The notes below the pieces were generated by a model. That model saw nothing but the letters and a program-made list of their open reading frames with translations. It had not been told where the DNA came from and ran no database searches. From positions 62,001 to 126,000 of the forward strand of contig NZ_JAIRBM010000002.1 of the NCBI RefSeq assembly GCF_020089865.1: 64,000 nt of DNA, in the 5' to 3' direction. A program made the position numbers and the translations under genes. The stretch comes from Microvirga puerhi (GTDB taxonomy: Bacteria > Pseudomonadota > Alphaproteobacteria > Rhizobiales > Beijerinckiaceae). Below, one piece after another: positions 9,592 to 23,082 of this stretch (its first letter is position 1; every line of letters begins with the position of its first letter).

Positions 9592-10605
9592 GTGCCGGAC
9601 GCCGCATCCCCATCGCTGGATCTGACCCTGGCCATCCTTCGGGCTGCGGCAGAGGAGACGCGCCTGCGGATCCTCGCGTTGCTGACGGAAGGTGAGCTGT
9701 CGGTTTCAGACTTCACGGACATCCTGGGACAGTCGCAGCCGCGGATCTCCCGCCATCTCAAGCTTCTGGTGGAGGCGGGGCTCGTCGAGCGTCATCGGGA
9801 GGGCGCGTGGGCATTCTTCCGCCTGACGGATCGGAGCGATGCCTCCCGGATCATCCGGCCGATGCTCGACGGTCTCAACCGCTCGGACCCTCTTCTCCTG
9901 GATGACCGCACGCGCCTTGAGGCAGTGCGGAGCCAGCGCTCGCATGCCGCCCAGGCCTTCTTCTCACGGCTCGCTCCCGAATGGGACCGGATCCGGTCCC
10001 TGCACGCTCCCGAATCCACGGTGGAGGCGGCGGTGCTCGACGTGCTCGGCGATAAGCCGATCCGCAACCTCGTCGATCTCGGCACGGGAACGGGTCGGAT
10101 GCTGCAGCTCCTTGCCCCACGGGCGCTGCGCACCGTTGGGCTCGATGCAAGCCATGCCATGCTTTCCGTGGCTCGGGCCAATCTGGAAAAGGCCGGTCTG
10201 CGCGGCATCGAGCTGCGGCAGGGCGACATCTATGCCCCGCCGTTCCCGCGCGACACGTTCGACCTCGTGGTCATTCACCAGGTTCTGCACTACCTCGATG
10301 ATCCTGCCCGTGCGATCCGCGAGGCGTCGCGGCTCGTGGCCCCGGGCGGGCGAATTCTGGTGGTCGATTTCGCTGCGCATAACCTTGAGTTTCTGCGCGA
10401 GACCCAGGCCCATCGACGGCTCGGCTTCACGCCCGAGCAGGTTGCCGATTGGCTCGACGAGGCTGGGCTCGACTGTACCCTCAACCGACAGATTGCCCCG
10501 TCCAAGAAGGGCGACGAGCAACTGATCGTTTCCCTTTGGCTGGGCCAGGATCGTCGCGTCGCGACCGATTGGCCGCTTACCGCACATGACAGAGAGGTCG
10601 CCTGA
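9592..10605 (+). CDS. ArsR-family regulator fused to a SAM-dependent methyltransferase domain
   Basis: 337 aa with two parts. Residues ~5-85 form an ArsR winged helix (LRILALLTEGELSVSDFTDI, then SQPRISRHLKLLVEAGLVERH). Residues ~140-300 form a class I methyltransferase fold with the SAM loop VDLGTGTGRMLQLL, acidic LDASHAM and the VVIHQVLHYL motif. No ArsR-type cysteine metal site is evident. Its gene overlaps metF by one base (TGATG) and precedes metH, so it probably senses SAM or S-adenosylhomocysteine and controls methionine synthesis; SAH-responsive ArsR proteins (SahR) are known. The start is GTG at 9592. Confidence 0.9.
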   Translation: MPDAASPSLDLTLAILRAAAEETRLRILALLTEGELSVSDFTDILGQSQPRISRHLKLLVEAGLVERHREGAWAFFRLTDRSDASRIIRPMLDGLNRSDPLLLDDRTRLEAVRSQRSHAAQAFFSRLAPEWDRIRSLHAPESTVEAAVLDVLGDKPIRNLVDLGTGTGRMLQLLAPRALRTVGLDASHAMLSVARANLEKAGLRGIELRQGDIYAPPFPRDTFDLVVIHQVLHYLDDPARAIREASRLVAPGGRILVVDFAAHNLEFLRETQAHRRLGFTPEQVADWLDEAGLDCTLNRQIAPSKKGDEQLIVSLWLGQDRRVATDWPLTAHDREVA

Positions 10606-11510
10606 TGTTGCCGCTCGCGCATCGCCCAAGCCGTCAGGCTTCCTGCCCGATCAAGGTTTCCTTCGAGTTCTTTCCCCCGAAGACCGAGGAGATGGAAGCG
10701 ACTCTCTGGGCGTCGATCGAGCGGCTGGCACCTCTCGATCCGCATTTCGTGTCAGTGACGTACGGCGCGGGCGGTTCGACCCGCGAGCGGACCCATGCCA
10801 CCGTGGCGCGCCTGGTGCGGGAGACGCATCTCAAGCCGGCAGCCCATCTTACCTGTGTCGCCGCGACGAAGGCCGAAGTCGACAACGTCGTGCAGTCCTA
10901 CTGGGACGCAGGCGTCCGCCATGTGGTCGCGCTGCGTGGCGATCCGGTCGGCGGGCTCGGCACAGCGTACGCGCCGCATCAGGAAGGCTATCAGCGGACA
11001 TGTGACCTTGTCGCCGGTATCAAGGCCATCGGCGATTTTGAAGTGTCCGTGTCCGCCTATCCGGAGAAGCATCCGGAGGCCGCGTCCCTGGAGGCGGATA
11101 TCGACGTGCTGCAGGAGAAGGTGGATTGTGGCGCGGATCGCGCCATCACCCAGTTCTTTTTCGACAACGACGTCTATTTCCGCTATCTCGATCGCGTGCG
11201 GGCGCGTGGCATCGATATCCCGATCATCCCCGGCATCGTGCCGGTGCAGAACTTCAAGCAGACCGCGAATTTCGCCAGGAAGACCGGCGCAAGCATTCCT
11301 GAATGGCTGGCGGCACGCTTCGAGGGTCTGGATAACGATGTCGAGACGCGCAAGCTCATTGCGGCTGCGGTCGCAGCTGAACAGGTGATCGATCTCGTCG
11401 ACCGCGGCGTCAACGAGTTTCACTTCTACACCATGAACCGCGCGGATCTCGTTTACGCGATCTGCCGTCTTCTGGGCCTGCGCAGCCAGGCCGAGAGGGT
11501 GGCCGCCTGA
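10605..11510 (+). CDS. metF: 5,10-methylenetetrahydrofolate reductase
   Basis: Flavoprotein that reduces 5,10-methylene-THF to 5-methyl-THF, the methyl donor used by MetH downstream. 301 aa, close to E. coli MetF (296). The N-terminal SFEFFPPKTEEME carries the conserved catalytic Glu, followed by FVSVTYGAGGSTRERT, VALRGDPVGG and ITQFFFDNDVYF, all typical of the TIM-barrel MTHFR family. The start ATG shares a base with the stop of the ArsR-methyltransferase gene, so the two are translated together and controlled from the same operator. Confidence 0.97.
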   Translation: MLPLAHRPSRQASCPIKVSFEFFPPKTEEMEATLWASIERLAPLDPHFVSVTYGAGGSTRERTHATVARLVRETHLKPAAHLTCVAATKAEVDNVVQSYWDAGVRHVVALRGDPVGGLGTAYAPHQEGYQRTCDLVAGIKAIGDFEVSVSAYPEKHPEAASLEADIDVLQEKVDCGADRAITQFFFDNDVYFRYLDRVRARGIDIPIIPGIVPVQNFKQTANFARKTGASIPEWLAARFEGLDNDVETRKLIAAAVAAEQVIDLVDRGVNEFHFYTMNRADLVYAICRLLGLRSQAERVAA

Positions 11511-11521
11511 TCGAATTTGCG

Positions 11522-11566
11522 CCCGGCCTTCAGGCCAGGCTTTTGATAGTTCTGCCGAAAGGCGGA
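11522..11566 (+). other. Two hairpins in the metH leader
   Basis: The 96-bp metF-metH gap contains GGCC-TTCA-GGCC (stem 11525-11528/11533-11536, extendable with one mismatch) followed by TTTT at 11541, and then TCTGCC-GAAA-GGCGGA (11551-11566), a 6-bp stem with a GNRA tetraloop. The first resembles a weak terminator, the second an anti-Shine-Dalgarno or RNA-stability structure. I do not recognise a known cobalamin or SAM riboswitch consensus. Confidence 0.4.
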
Positions 11567-11606
11567 AGGCCCCAGCGAGTTTGCAGGGCGGACGAAAGAT
11601 GAGACG

Positions 11607-15362
<3,756 letters not shown>

Positions 15363-15426
15363 AGGATCTGCCGCCCCTTCTGGAGTGGTGTTGGACAGAG
15401 CGGGGCTTGGCACATAAGCTGTCGCT

Positions 15427-15966
15427 ATGACGAACCTCGCAGGCGACGTTTTCATTCTGACAGGCCCACCAGGGTCGGGAAAAACGACGACGGCACAGCT
15501 CCTTGCTGGTAGCACCGGGTCGCCCAAGGTACACCTTCATTCCGATGATTTCTGGCATTTCATCAAGAATGGAGCAGTTGCCCCCTATCTGCCCGAAGCT
15601 CATCAACAGAACGGCGTGGTCATCGACGTCCTTGCGAGAGCCGCTGAGCGTTACGCTAAGGGCGGTTATTTCGTCATTGTGGATGGCATCATCGGACCCT
15701 GGTTCTTGCCGGCGTTCAAGGCGCTGACAGTGCCGCTCCACTACATCGCTCTCCGCCCTTCGCTCGAAACGGCGATCAGGCGTTGTCGCGAGCGAGGTGG
15801 CGAGACGCTGACTGATCCCGGATACATTGCGGAACTCCATCGACAATTCTCTTCGCTTGGAGAGCTTGAGCGGCATGTTCTCAAAACCGATGGGAACGAT
15901 CGGCAGCAAACTCTCAGTGCGGTGATCGAGGCCTTGGAGAGCGGGGCGTTTCGCTTGTCGAGCTGA
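15427..15966 (+). CDS. P-loop kinase-like ATP-binding protein
   Basis: 179-aa protein with Walker A GPPGSGKTT at residues 13-21, a hydrophobic Walker B-like strand (YFVIVDGIIGPWF) and a C-terminal stretch rich in Arg (LETAIRRCRERGGE) that may form a lid. The size and layout resemble small nucleoside or antibiotic phosphotransferases and zeta-toxin-like kinases, but no substrate motif decides between them. It stands alone, downstream of metH and convergent with the macB-like gene. An antitoxin partner is not visible. Function beyond ATP-dependent kinase-like activity is unknown. Confidence 0.72.
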   Translation: MTNLAGDVFILTGPPGSGKTTTAQLLAGSTGSPKVHLHSDDFWHFIKNGAVAPYLPEAHQQNGVVIDVLARAAERYAKGGYFVIVDGIIGPWFLPAFKALTVPLHYIALRPSLETAIRRCRERGGETLTDPGYIAELHRQFSSLGELERHVLKTDGNDRQQTLSAVIEALESGAFRLSS

Positions 15967-16025
15967 GCCATGCGCTGACTGCCTTGAGGCGATTACAGCG
16001 GCTTGGCATCACCATTAGCGCGATC

Positions 16026-17254
<1,229 letters not shown>

Positions 17255-17258
<4 letters not shown>

Positions 17259-17971
17259 GCGTTCACCTTCTCGCGCACCGCTTCGGCGGGCGTTTGGCGC
17301 ACATCCTCGACGACCCGACCGTCCTTGAATCGGACTAGGCGTCGCGCATGACGCCCCACATCGGCATCATGCGTCACGAGCACGATGGTGACGCCCTCGC
17401 GGTTCAATTCCTGGAATAGCGCCAGGATTTCCTCCGCTGTGCGGCTGTCGAGGGCGCCGGTTGGCTCGTCGGCCAGGAGGAGGCTCGGACGATTGACGAG
17501 CGCTCTCGCGATGGCAACGCGCTGTTGCTGTCCGCCGGAGAGCTGCATGGGGCGGTGGTGCGCACGCTCGGCAAGACCGACGCGCTTGAGCGCACTCAAA
17601 GCACGTTCGTGGCGAGCACGGCGATCGACGCCCGCATAGACCATTGGAAGTTCCACGTTGCCGATGGCGTCGACGCGCGGAAGCAGGTTGAACTGCTGGA
17701 AGACAAATCCGATCTCGCGGTTGCGCATTCGTGCAAGGCCATCGGCATCGAGCGCTTCGACCGCGTTGCCTGCAAGCCGGTAGTGCCCCTCCGTCGGCTT
17801 GTCGAGACAGCCGATGAGATTCATGAAGGTCGACTTGCCGGATCCTGACGGACCCATGACGGCTACGAAGTCGCCCTTCTCCACGTCAAGGTCAACATGA
17901 TCCAGCGCGACGACGCGCCCGCCGTCGAGATCATAGACACGTCGCAGGCCGCGGGTTTCGATCAGTGCCAC
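17255..17971 (-). CDS. MacB-type ABC transporter ATP-binding protein
   Basis: 238-aa ABC ATPase of the LolD/MacB type. Walker [10 protein letters not shown] is near residue 40, followed by the Q-loop region ([20 protein letters not shown]), signature [15 protein letters not shown], Walker [13 protein letters not shown] and a switch His in [11 protein letters not shown]. It sits between the adaptor and permease genes, 10 bp downstream of the adaptor, and powers the permease encoded by the next gene. Confidence 0.95.
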
Positions 17972-17981
17972 GTTCTATGTC

Positions 17982-19451
17982 CTAGAACATGCGGGGCGGC
18001 CGTGGCCGCGATGCGGGCTTGGACGGATCCGCATCCTGCGTGCTGCCGCGTCCCCCACCTCCGACGATGATCGGATCGCCCTCCTTGAGGCTTCCTCTCA
18101 GCACCTCCGTATAGCTCCCATCCGTCGCTCCAAGCCGGACGGGCACGAGTTCCGGATTGCCGTCGACGAGACGGTAGACGCGGCCATCGGTTCCCTCGTC
18201 CGCCGCTGGCCTTGCCGCGACCCTCCTGCGTCCCTGCTGCTCCGGTTTGTTTTCCGCTGCTGGAAGTCTCGCTACGACTGCCGCGCCCGGCGGGCGAAAC
18301 CGCAGTGCTGCATTGGGGACGCGCAAGACGTTGTCGCGCTCGTCCGTGACGATCTGAAGATTTGCTGTCATGCCAGGCAGAAGAGCCATGTCCGCATTCT
18401 TCACCCCGATCACCGCAGTATAGGTCACCACGTTCTGAACAGTCTGCGCTCCGAGGCGCACCAGACGCACGCGGCCTGAGAAGTTGCGATTGGGGTAGGC
18501 ATTGACCGTGAAGCTGACAGCCTGATCAGGCTTCAGTCGGCCGACATCGGCTTCGTCGATATTGGCATAGATGTCGATCTCGCGAAGATCCTGCGCAATC
18601 GTGAAAAGGGTCGGTGCCGACAGCGATGCGGCGACGGTCTGGCCGAGCTCGATGTCCCGCTTCACCACCACGCCGTCGACCGGCGAGCGAATATCCGTCC
18701 TGGCGAGATCGATCTCGATATCCTTCAACTTGGCTTCCCGCTGCAGGATCATCGCCTCCGCCGATTTCAAGCCCGCATCGGCCAGGGCGAGATCCGCCCG
18801 CAGGCCTTCGGTCTCCGCCTTGTTGGATGCAATCTGCGCCTGGGCTGAGACAAGCGTCGCCTTCTGAATGTCGAGCTGCGTCCTTGCCTGGTCGAGCGCG
18901 TTCTGCGTGCCGGCGGCGCGGGCGACCAGCTCTGTGGCTCGCTCAAAGTTACGCTGCGCTTCGGCAAGCTGGGCCTGGGCCCGATCGCGCTGAGCTGCGA
19001 TGTCCGCCGCGACCGCCTCCGAGCGGTCCAGCATGGATTTCGCCTTGTCGATCTGCGCCTTCTTCGTGTCGCGGTCGGCTTTTGACTGGGCAAGGTCCGC
19101 CAAGGCCGCATCGCGTCTGGACTTGATCTGCTCGGAATAGAGGCGAGCGACGATCTGGCCCTCCTTCACCGGGGTGTTGTAGTCCGCGAGGATTTCGACC
19201 ACCTGACCGGAAAGCTGCGAGCCGACCAGGACCGTGGTGACCGGATTGAGCGTGCCCGTGGCCCGTACGCTCGCGGTGATCGATCCCTGTTCCGCGGCAG
19301 CAAGCCGATAGCCGGCATCGGACGCGTTGCCGCCTACTGGTCGCCATAAAAAGAAGCCGGTGATACCTGCCACCGCCACAATGCCGACCGCCCAGATCCA
19401 GACCCGCCGCACGCCGAAAAACCTTTCAAGCCCTGTTACTTGCCGGCTCAT
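17982..19451 (-). CDS. MacA-type periplasmic adaptor (membrane fusion protein)
   Basis: 489-aa adaptor with one N-terminal membrane anchor (VWIWAVGIVAVAGITGFFLW). It then has a barrel-sandwich half (LNPVTTVLVGSQLSGQVVEI), a long alpha-helical hairpin rich in Ala/Gln (residues ~100-240), the second lipoyl half (DIRSPVDGVVVKRDIELGQT) and the beta-barrel/MP domains. It links the MacB-type permease to an outer-membrane channel; no TolC gene is nearby. The C-terminal region has a basic, Pro/Arg-rich insertion around residues 395-420 and an RPRPPRMF tail, unusual compared with E. coli MacA (371 aa). Confidence 0.92.
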   Translation of the reverse strand: MSRQVTGLERFFGVRRVWIWAVGIVAVAGITGFFLWRPVGGNASDAGYRLAAAEQGSITASVRATGTLNPVTTVLVGSQLSGQVVEILADYNTPVKEGQIVARLYSEQIKSRRDAALADLAQSKADRDTKKAQIDKAKSMLDRSEAVAADIAAQRDRAQAQLAEAQRNFERATELVARAAGTQNALDQARTQLDIQKATLVSAQAQIASNKAETEGLRADLALADAGLKSAEAMILQREAKLKDIEIDLARTDIRSPVDGVVVKRDIELGQTVAASLSAPTLFTIAQDLREIDIYANIDEADVGRLKPDQAVSFTVNAYPNRNFSGRVRLVRLGAQTVQNVVTYTAVIGVKNADMALLPGMTANLQIVTDERDNVLRVPNAALRFRPPGAAVVARLPAAENKPEQQGRRRVAARPAADEGTDGRVYRLVDGNPELVPVRLGATDGSYTEVLRGSLKEGDPIIVGGGGRGSTQDADPSKPASRPRPPRMF

Positions 19452-19490
19452 TGTGGCGTATTTTCCGGCCTGTTTCGAGTTAACTCTTTG

Positions 19491-20261
19491 TCATACGTCT
19501 CGCTGCGGTCGCTGGGCGATCAAATCCCGCAGAGTCGTAATGGTTGAGGCGTCGGCGACCCCGTCGACCCGTTCGGGCCGGAAATGGCGCTGGAAGGCCG
19601 CGACGACCTTTTCCGTATTTTCGTCGAAGGTCCCGTTAATCTTGAGGCCGTAGCCGTACATGGAGAGCATCGCCTGAAGCGCCTCGATGGGCATGCCCTC
19701 GTCGCCCCGAGCGAAGAATCGTCCATCCCTGATCGGAGCGGGAGGGGACCAGTGCCCGACGCCTGCCTCGTGCAGATTCCGCCAGGGAAACAACTCGCCC
19801 GGATCGACCTTCCGGCCGGGAGCGACATCCGAATGCGCGAGCACACGGGTGGAAGGGATTCGCCAGCGGGAGACGATATCGCGCGCGAGAGCGATGACGC
19901 TGTCGATCTGCATTTGCGGGAAGGGCGGAAGCCCGCCAGGATGCCCGGCATTCGCAATTTCAATGCCGATAGAACGGGAATTGATATCGGTCTCGCCGTC
20001 CCAATAGGAAGCCCCCGCATGCCACGCGCGGCGCGCCTCCGGCACCATTTGGAGGACGCGGCCGTCCTCGAAGACGAAATAATGGGCCGAGACCTGCGAG
20101 ATCGGATTGCAGAGCCATTGCAGCGCCTCGCCCTCGTCCGGCATGCCCGTATAGTGCAGGATCAGCATGTCGGCTCGCTGTCCGCCTTTCCTTTCCCCAT
20201 GGTTCGGCGACGGAAAGACCTTCGCTGCGACGGCACTCTCGGGGGAAAGGGATGTACTCAT
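19491..20261 (-). CDS. N-acetylmuramoyl-L-alanine amidase, AmpD-like, with peptidoglycan-binding domain
   Basis: 256-aa peptidoglycan amidase that cleaves the bond between MurNAc and L-Ala. The amidase_2 domain has zinc ligands H36 (LILHYTG) and the His/Asp of AHSDVAPGRKVDPG, plus a Glu in SIGIEIANAGH. The C-terminal third is a PG_binding_1 repeat (IEALQAMLSMYGYGLKINGT). No signal peptide is evident, which fits a cytoplasmic AmpD-like recycling enzyme. ATG at 20261 is chosen because it follows GGTGAG and sits 4 bp from the upstream gene; an in-frame start 16 codons earlier would overlap that gene. Confidence 0.9.
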   Translation of the reverse strand: MSTSLSPESAVAAKVFPSPNHGERKGGQRADMLILHYTGMPDEGEALQWLCNPISQVSAHYFVFEDGRVLQMVPEARRAWHAGASYWDGETDINSRSIGIEIANAGHPGGLPPFPQMQIDSVIALARDIVSRWRIPSTRVLAHSDVAPGRKVDPGELFPWRNLHEAGVGHWSPPAPIRDGRFFARGDEGMPIEALQAMLSMYGYGLKINGTFDENTEKVVAAFQRHFRPERVDGVADASTITTLRDLIAQRPQRDV

Positions 20262-20265
20262 CGTC

Positions 20266-20991
20266 TCACCGGAGATTCCGCTCAGCTGCGATACGCTCCC
20301 AAGCGGCATTGATGACGGCGAGGCGATCCGTTGCGATCTTCACCGCTTCGGGCGGCAGACCGCGGGCTATTTCCCGATCGGGATGGTTCTCGGCGACGAG
20401 CTGGCGATAGTGACGCTTCAGCGCATCGTCGCTCATGTGGCGATCGGCGTTGAGGATCAGATAGGGATCGTCGGCTCGCTGCACGTGGCGCGCTGCGATG
20501 CGTGCGAACTCGGAATCGGCGAACGAGAAAATGCTCGCGACCTCGCGCAGATAGGCGAATTCCGCCTCGTGCACGGCTCCGTCTGCCTTGGCGATATGAA
20601 ACAGACCATCGAGGACATCTTCGAGAAGAGCCGGCTCGTCCTTGAACATATCGCCGATCTGCTGTGCATAGGCTTCGAAACCGTCCGGCGTTTGCTTGGC
20701 GAGGTCGAACAAGCGCTTCACGCGCTCATGCTCGCCGGCGGGAACTTCGATAATCTGCTCGAAGGCCGCAACCTCGCGCTCCACGACGACGCCGTCCGCC
20801 TTTGCCATTTTGGCTGCCAGGGCCACGAGGCCCATGGTGAAGACGACGTCGCGCGGCGGGCGTCCGAAGATCGCGCCTTCGCGATCGATCAGCACATGTC
20901 CGGCCACACCGCCAAGAAGTGCGCCGAGCGGCCCGCCCAAAGCGAGACCGATGCCGGCACCACCTAATTTGCCCCAAATCGACTGAATCAT
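20266..20991 (-). CDS. TerB-like / DnaJ-domain membrane-associated co-chaperone (DjlA-like)
   Basis: 241 aa. The N-terminus has a glycine-rich hydrophobic segment (GLALGGPLGALLGGVAGHVL) that may insert in the membrane, the middle is a TerB/DjlA helical domain (residues ~45-165) and the C-terminus is a J domain with the HPD motif (VAENHPDREIARG) that stimulates DnaK ATPase. This matches the DjlA architecture. ATG 20991 is chosen; sequence upstream in frame is low-complexity and overlaps the promoter region. It is co-transcribed with the AmpD-like amidase 4 bp downstream. Confidence 0.87.
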   Translation of the reverse strand: MIQSIWGKLGGAGIGLALGGPLGALLGGVAGHVLIDREGAIFGRPPRDVVFTMGLVALAAKMAKADGVVVEREVAAFEQIIEVPAGEHERVKRLFDLAKQTPDGFEAYAQQIGDMFKDEPALLEDVLDGLFHIAKADGAVHEAEFAYLREVASIFSFADSEFARIAARHVQRADDPYLILNADRHMSDDALKRHYRQLVAENHPDREIARGLPPEAVKIATDRLAVINAAWERIAAERNLR

Positions 20992-21021
20992 CGTAGTCGA
21001 GTGGTACGCGCAACTCTGGGC

Positions 21022-21054
21022 AAAAGAAAAGGGGCCGGACGCTGTCCGACCCCT
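21022..21054 (-). terminator. Intrinsic terminator of the glycine-zipper lipoprotein gene
   Basis: Read on the minus strand, AGGGGTCGGAC and GTCCGGCCCCT pair around a short loop and are followed by TTTTCTTTT. It lies about 20 bp after the stop of the lipoprotein gene at 21074, separating it from the downstream DjlA-like gene. Confidence 0.8.
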
Positions 21055-21073
21055 AAAATTCGCGTTAGATCGC

Positions 21074-21352
21074 TTAGCGGCAATAGATATTGCCGTAGAC
21101 GTCCTGGTAGGTGCCATAGGGGCAGGCCGGACGCGACGGAGTGGTCGCTGCGCCGACGATCGCGCCGCCAGCCGCGCCGATGGCTGCGCCGGCAAGCGCG
21201 CCGCTCCCACGGCCCGTAGCCGCGCCGCCGATCGCTGCGCCTGCCAGGCCGCCAATAGCTGCACCACCGACTGCACGCTCACCAGGAGTGTTGCAGGCCG
21301 CCATCGAGAGGGTGAGAGCGCCAGCTGCGATGGCTGTGATGATCTTTTTCAT
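21074..21352 (-). CDS. Small glycine-zipper lipoprotein
   Basis: 92-aa predicted lipoprotein. The signal peptide ends in a lipobox (LSMAAC, lipidated C20). The mature part is a repeated glycine-zipper (GGAAIGGLAGAAIGGAATGR and further repeats, residues ~29-68) of the kind found in outer-membrane SlyB/17-kDa-antigen-like proteins, followed by a short tail with two Cys (PACPYGTYQDVYGNIYC). It has its own terminator, so it is a single-gene unit transcribed away from the lytic transglycosylase. Function is probably structural in the envelope; specific role unknown. Confidence 0.85.
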   Translation of the reverse strand: MKKIITAIAAGALTLSMAACNTPGERAVGGAAIGGLAGAAIGGAATGRGSGALAGAAIGAAGGAIVGAATTPSRPACPYGTYQDVYGNIYCR

Positions 21353-21646
21353 GGAAGCTTCCCTGTCTTAAGTGGGCTTCGGACCGCCCAGGCCTACTTA
21401 GCTTGACCTTACGCCGAGGCCAACTCTTGGAGAGGCAAACAGTTCCTCGCCCACGGAATTATCTGTAGAAAATCCTTTCCAAATTCTTGCAGGCTATAAT
21501 CCATAAGATCTAGTGCAGATCTGGCACTTCTTATTGTCTAGCTTAAGCAAATCTCGAACAACATTGCGTCTTGCCGTGTCACATCTTTGCCCTAATTCGG
21601 CCTCACCGAGCGAATGATCGCAGCCGTTTGTCTCTCGGAGATCGAT

Positions 21647-22267
21647 ATGACTTTGCAGCATTTCTTCAGGACGATCGTTGTTGCGATGCTCGGTGTTGCT
21701 GCTCTTGCTCTCATTCAACAGGCACGTGCGGAAGGTGGAGAAGGATCAGGCGTTGTCCCGCCTGACGCGGTGACCCAGGCGGCCGTTTCGGCGGAGCGCA
21801 CATCTCCCGCTGCTGTAGAGGAGAGGCCGGCTACGACCGCTTCCATCGCCCCGGTTGTTCGCGTCAAGTCGAAGATCGCCGATGCGGTTCGGGCGGAGTC
21901 CCTTCGGCCGCTCGTAGAGCGCTATGCGTCTGAGCACGATCTTCCCTATGCATTGGCCGATGCGGTCATCCGTATCGAGAGCCGTTACAATCCGATCGTC
22001 CGGAACGGCCCGAACATGGGCCTGACGCAGATCAATTTTCGAACCGCCCAGTCCCTCGGCTATCAAGGCAATGCTGCGGGCCTGCTCGATGCCGAGACCA
22101 ATCTTCGCTTCGGGCTGAAATATCTGGCGCAGGCCTATAGGCTCGCCGGAGGCGACACCTGCGGGACGATCCTGCGCTATCAATTCGGACACCGCACCCA
22201 GACCATGACGCGCGCTTCGCGCGTCTATTGCGCGAAGGTGAAGACTCTTACCGCAAAAGCTGACTAG
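21647..22267 (+). CDS. Lytic transglycosylase (SLT family), secreted
   Basis: 206-aa periplasmic enzyme that cleaves the glycan strand of peptidoglycan with 1,6-anhydro product formation. A signal peptide (residues 1 to ~25, ending ARA) precedes a low-complexity linker and an SLT domain with the catalytic E111 in VIRIESRYNP, then NMGLTQINFRTAQSLGY and NLRFGLKYLAQAY. ATG 21647 is chosen for its clean signal peptide; another ATG at 21614 adds 11 residues. It precedes the RNase P RNA gene and the dcw cluster. Confidence 0.88.
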   Translation: MTLQHFFRTIVVAMLGVAALALIQQARAEGGEGSGVVPPDAVTQAAVSAERTSPAAVEERPATTASIAPVVRVKSKIADAVRAESLRPLVERYASEHDLPYALADAVIRIESRYNPIVRNGPNMGLTQINFRTAQSLGYQGNAAGLLDAETNLRFGLKYLAQAYRLAGGDTCGTILRYQFGHRTQTMTRASRVYCAKVKTLTAKAD

Positions 22268-22312
22268 TCATTATGCGATAGCGTTGCTTTGATGTTTCGC
22301 TGATACGATCTC

Positions 22313-22327
22313 CGTTCACTGTGAACG
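22313..22327. other. Perfect 15-bp palindrome upstream of rnpB
   Basis: CGTTCAC-T-GTGAACG, a 7+1+7 inverted repeat, lies 45 bp after the transglycosylase stop and about 30 bp before a possible rnpB -35. It may be a regulator site; the binding protein is unknown. Confidence 0.35.
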
Positions 22328-22358
22328 AAGCATTGCTCAAAAGATGGGCATCGGACAC

Positions 22359-22387
22359 TTGACGAAGAGGTTCGAGTTCCTCCACAT
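22359..22387 (+). promoter_or_regulatory. Probable rnpB promoter
   Basis: TTGACG at 22359-22364 is a good -35 match. With a 17-bp spacer the -10 falls at 22382-22387 (poor match, CCACAT), predicting transcription start close to 22394, the base of the RNase P P1 helix. Positional agreement is the main support. Confidence 0.4.
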
Positions 22388-22393
22388 CCACTG

Positions 22394-22770
<377 letters not shown>

Positions 22771-22797
22771 CCTTTTCCACAGGATGAAATTTGAGAA

Positions 22798-22814
22798 AAC
22801 GGTGGCAAACCGTT
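22798..22814. other. Inverted repeat in the rnpB-mraZ gap
   Basis: AACGGT-(GGCAA)-ACCGTT, a 6+5+6 inverted repeat 28 bp after rnpB. It could be an operator or a weak hairpin; no T-run follows. Confidence 0.3.
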
Positions 22815-22900
22815 GCTCTGCTTACGATTCATTAACCCTAAACAATTCTGATGGCGGTTGCATGCCGACAAGCCGCCGTTCCAACCCCATTTCGTTGACG

Positions 22901-22935
22901 CCCATATCCTCCCATGTTATCCCAAATCATCCCGT
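22901..22935 (+). promoter_or_regulatory. Four phased MraZ boxes upstream of the dcw cluster
   Basis: CCCAT, CCCAT, CCCAA and CCCGT start at 22901, 22911, 22921 and 22931, each separated by exactly five bases (TGGG-type boxes on the other strand). MraZ of E. coli and others binds direct repeats of TGGGN spaced by five bases upstream of its own gene. The 10-bp phasing and position about 150 bp before mraZ make this a convincing autoregulatory operator. The rest of the 310-bp gap (22773-23082) shows no gene. Confidence 0.75.
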
Positions 22936-23082
22936 CGACGATGTCTTCTGAAGGGATGGTCAGGTCCACGCAAGGATCTGGCGCCATTGTTCAGAATGAG
23001 GCGTCTACATCGGCGCTGGGTGGCGGCAGATCCGCAAAATCTGCCGGGGGGCTGACAATCAGGAGTGCGCGAGCCGCGGCCC

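Noticed and set aside
11511..11606. Cobalamin or SAM riboswitch before metH
   Set aside because: The hairpins are real but no consensus core of a known riboswitch class could be found.
21494..21718. 74-codon minus-strand frame before the lytic transglycosylase
   Set aside because: Overlaps the transglycosylase signal peptide region, no ribosome-binding site, no similarity.
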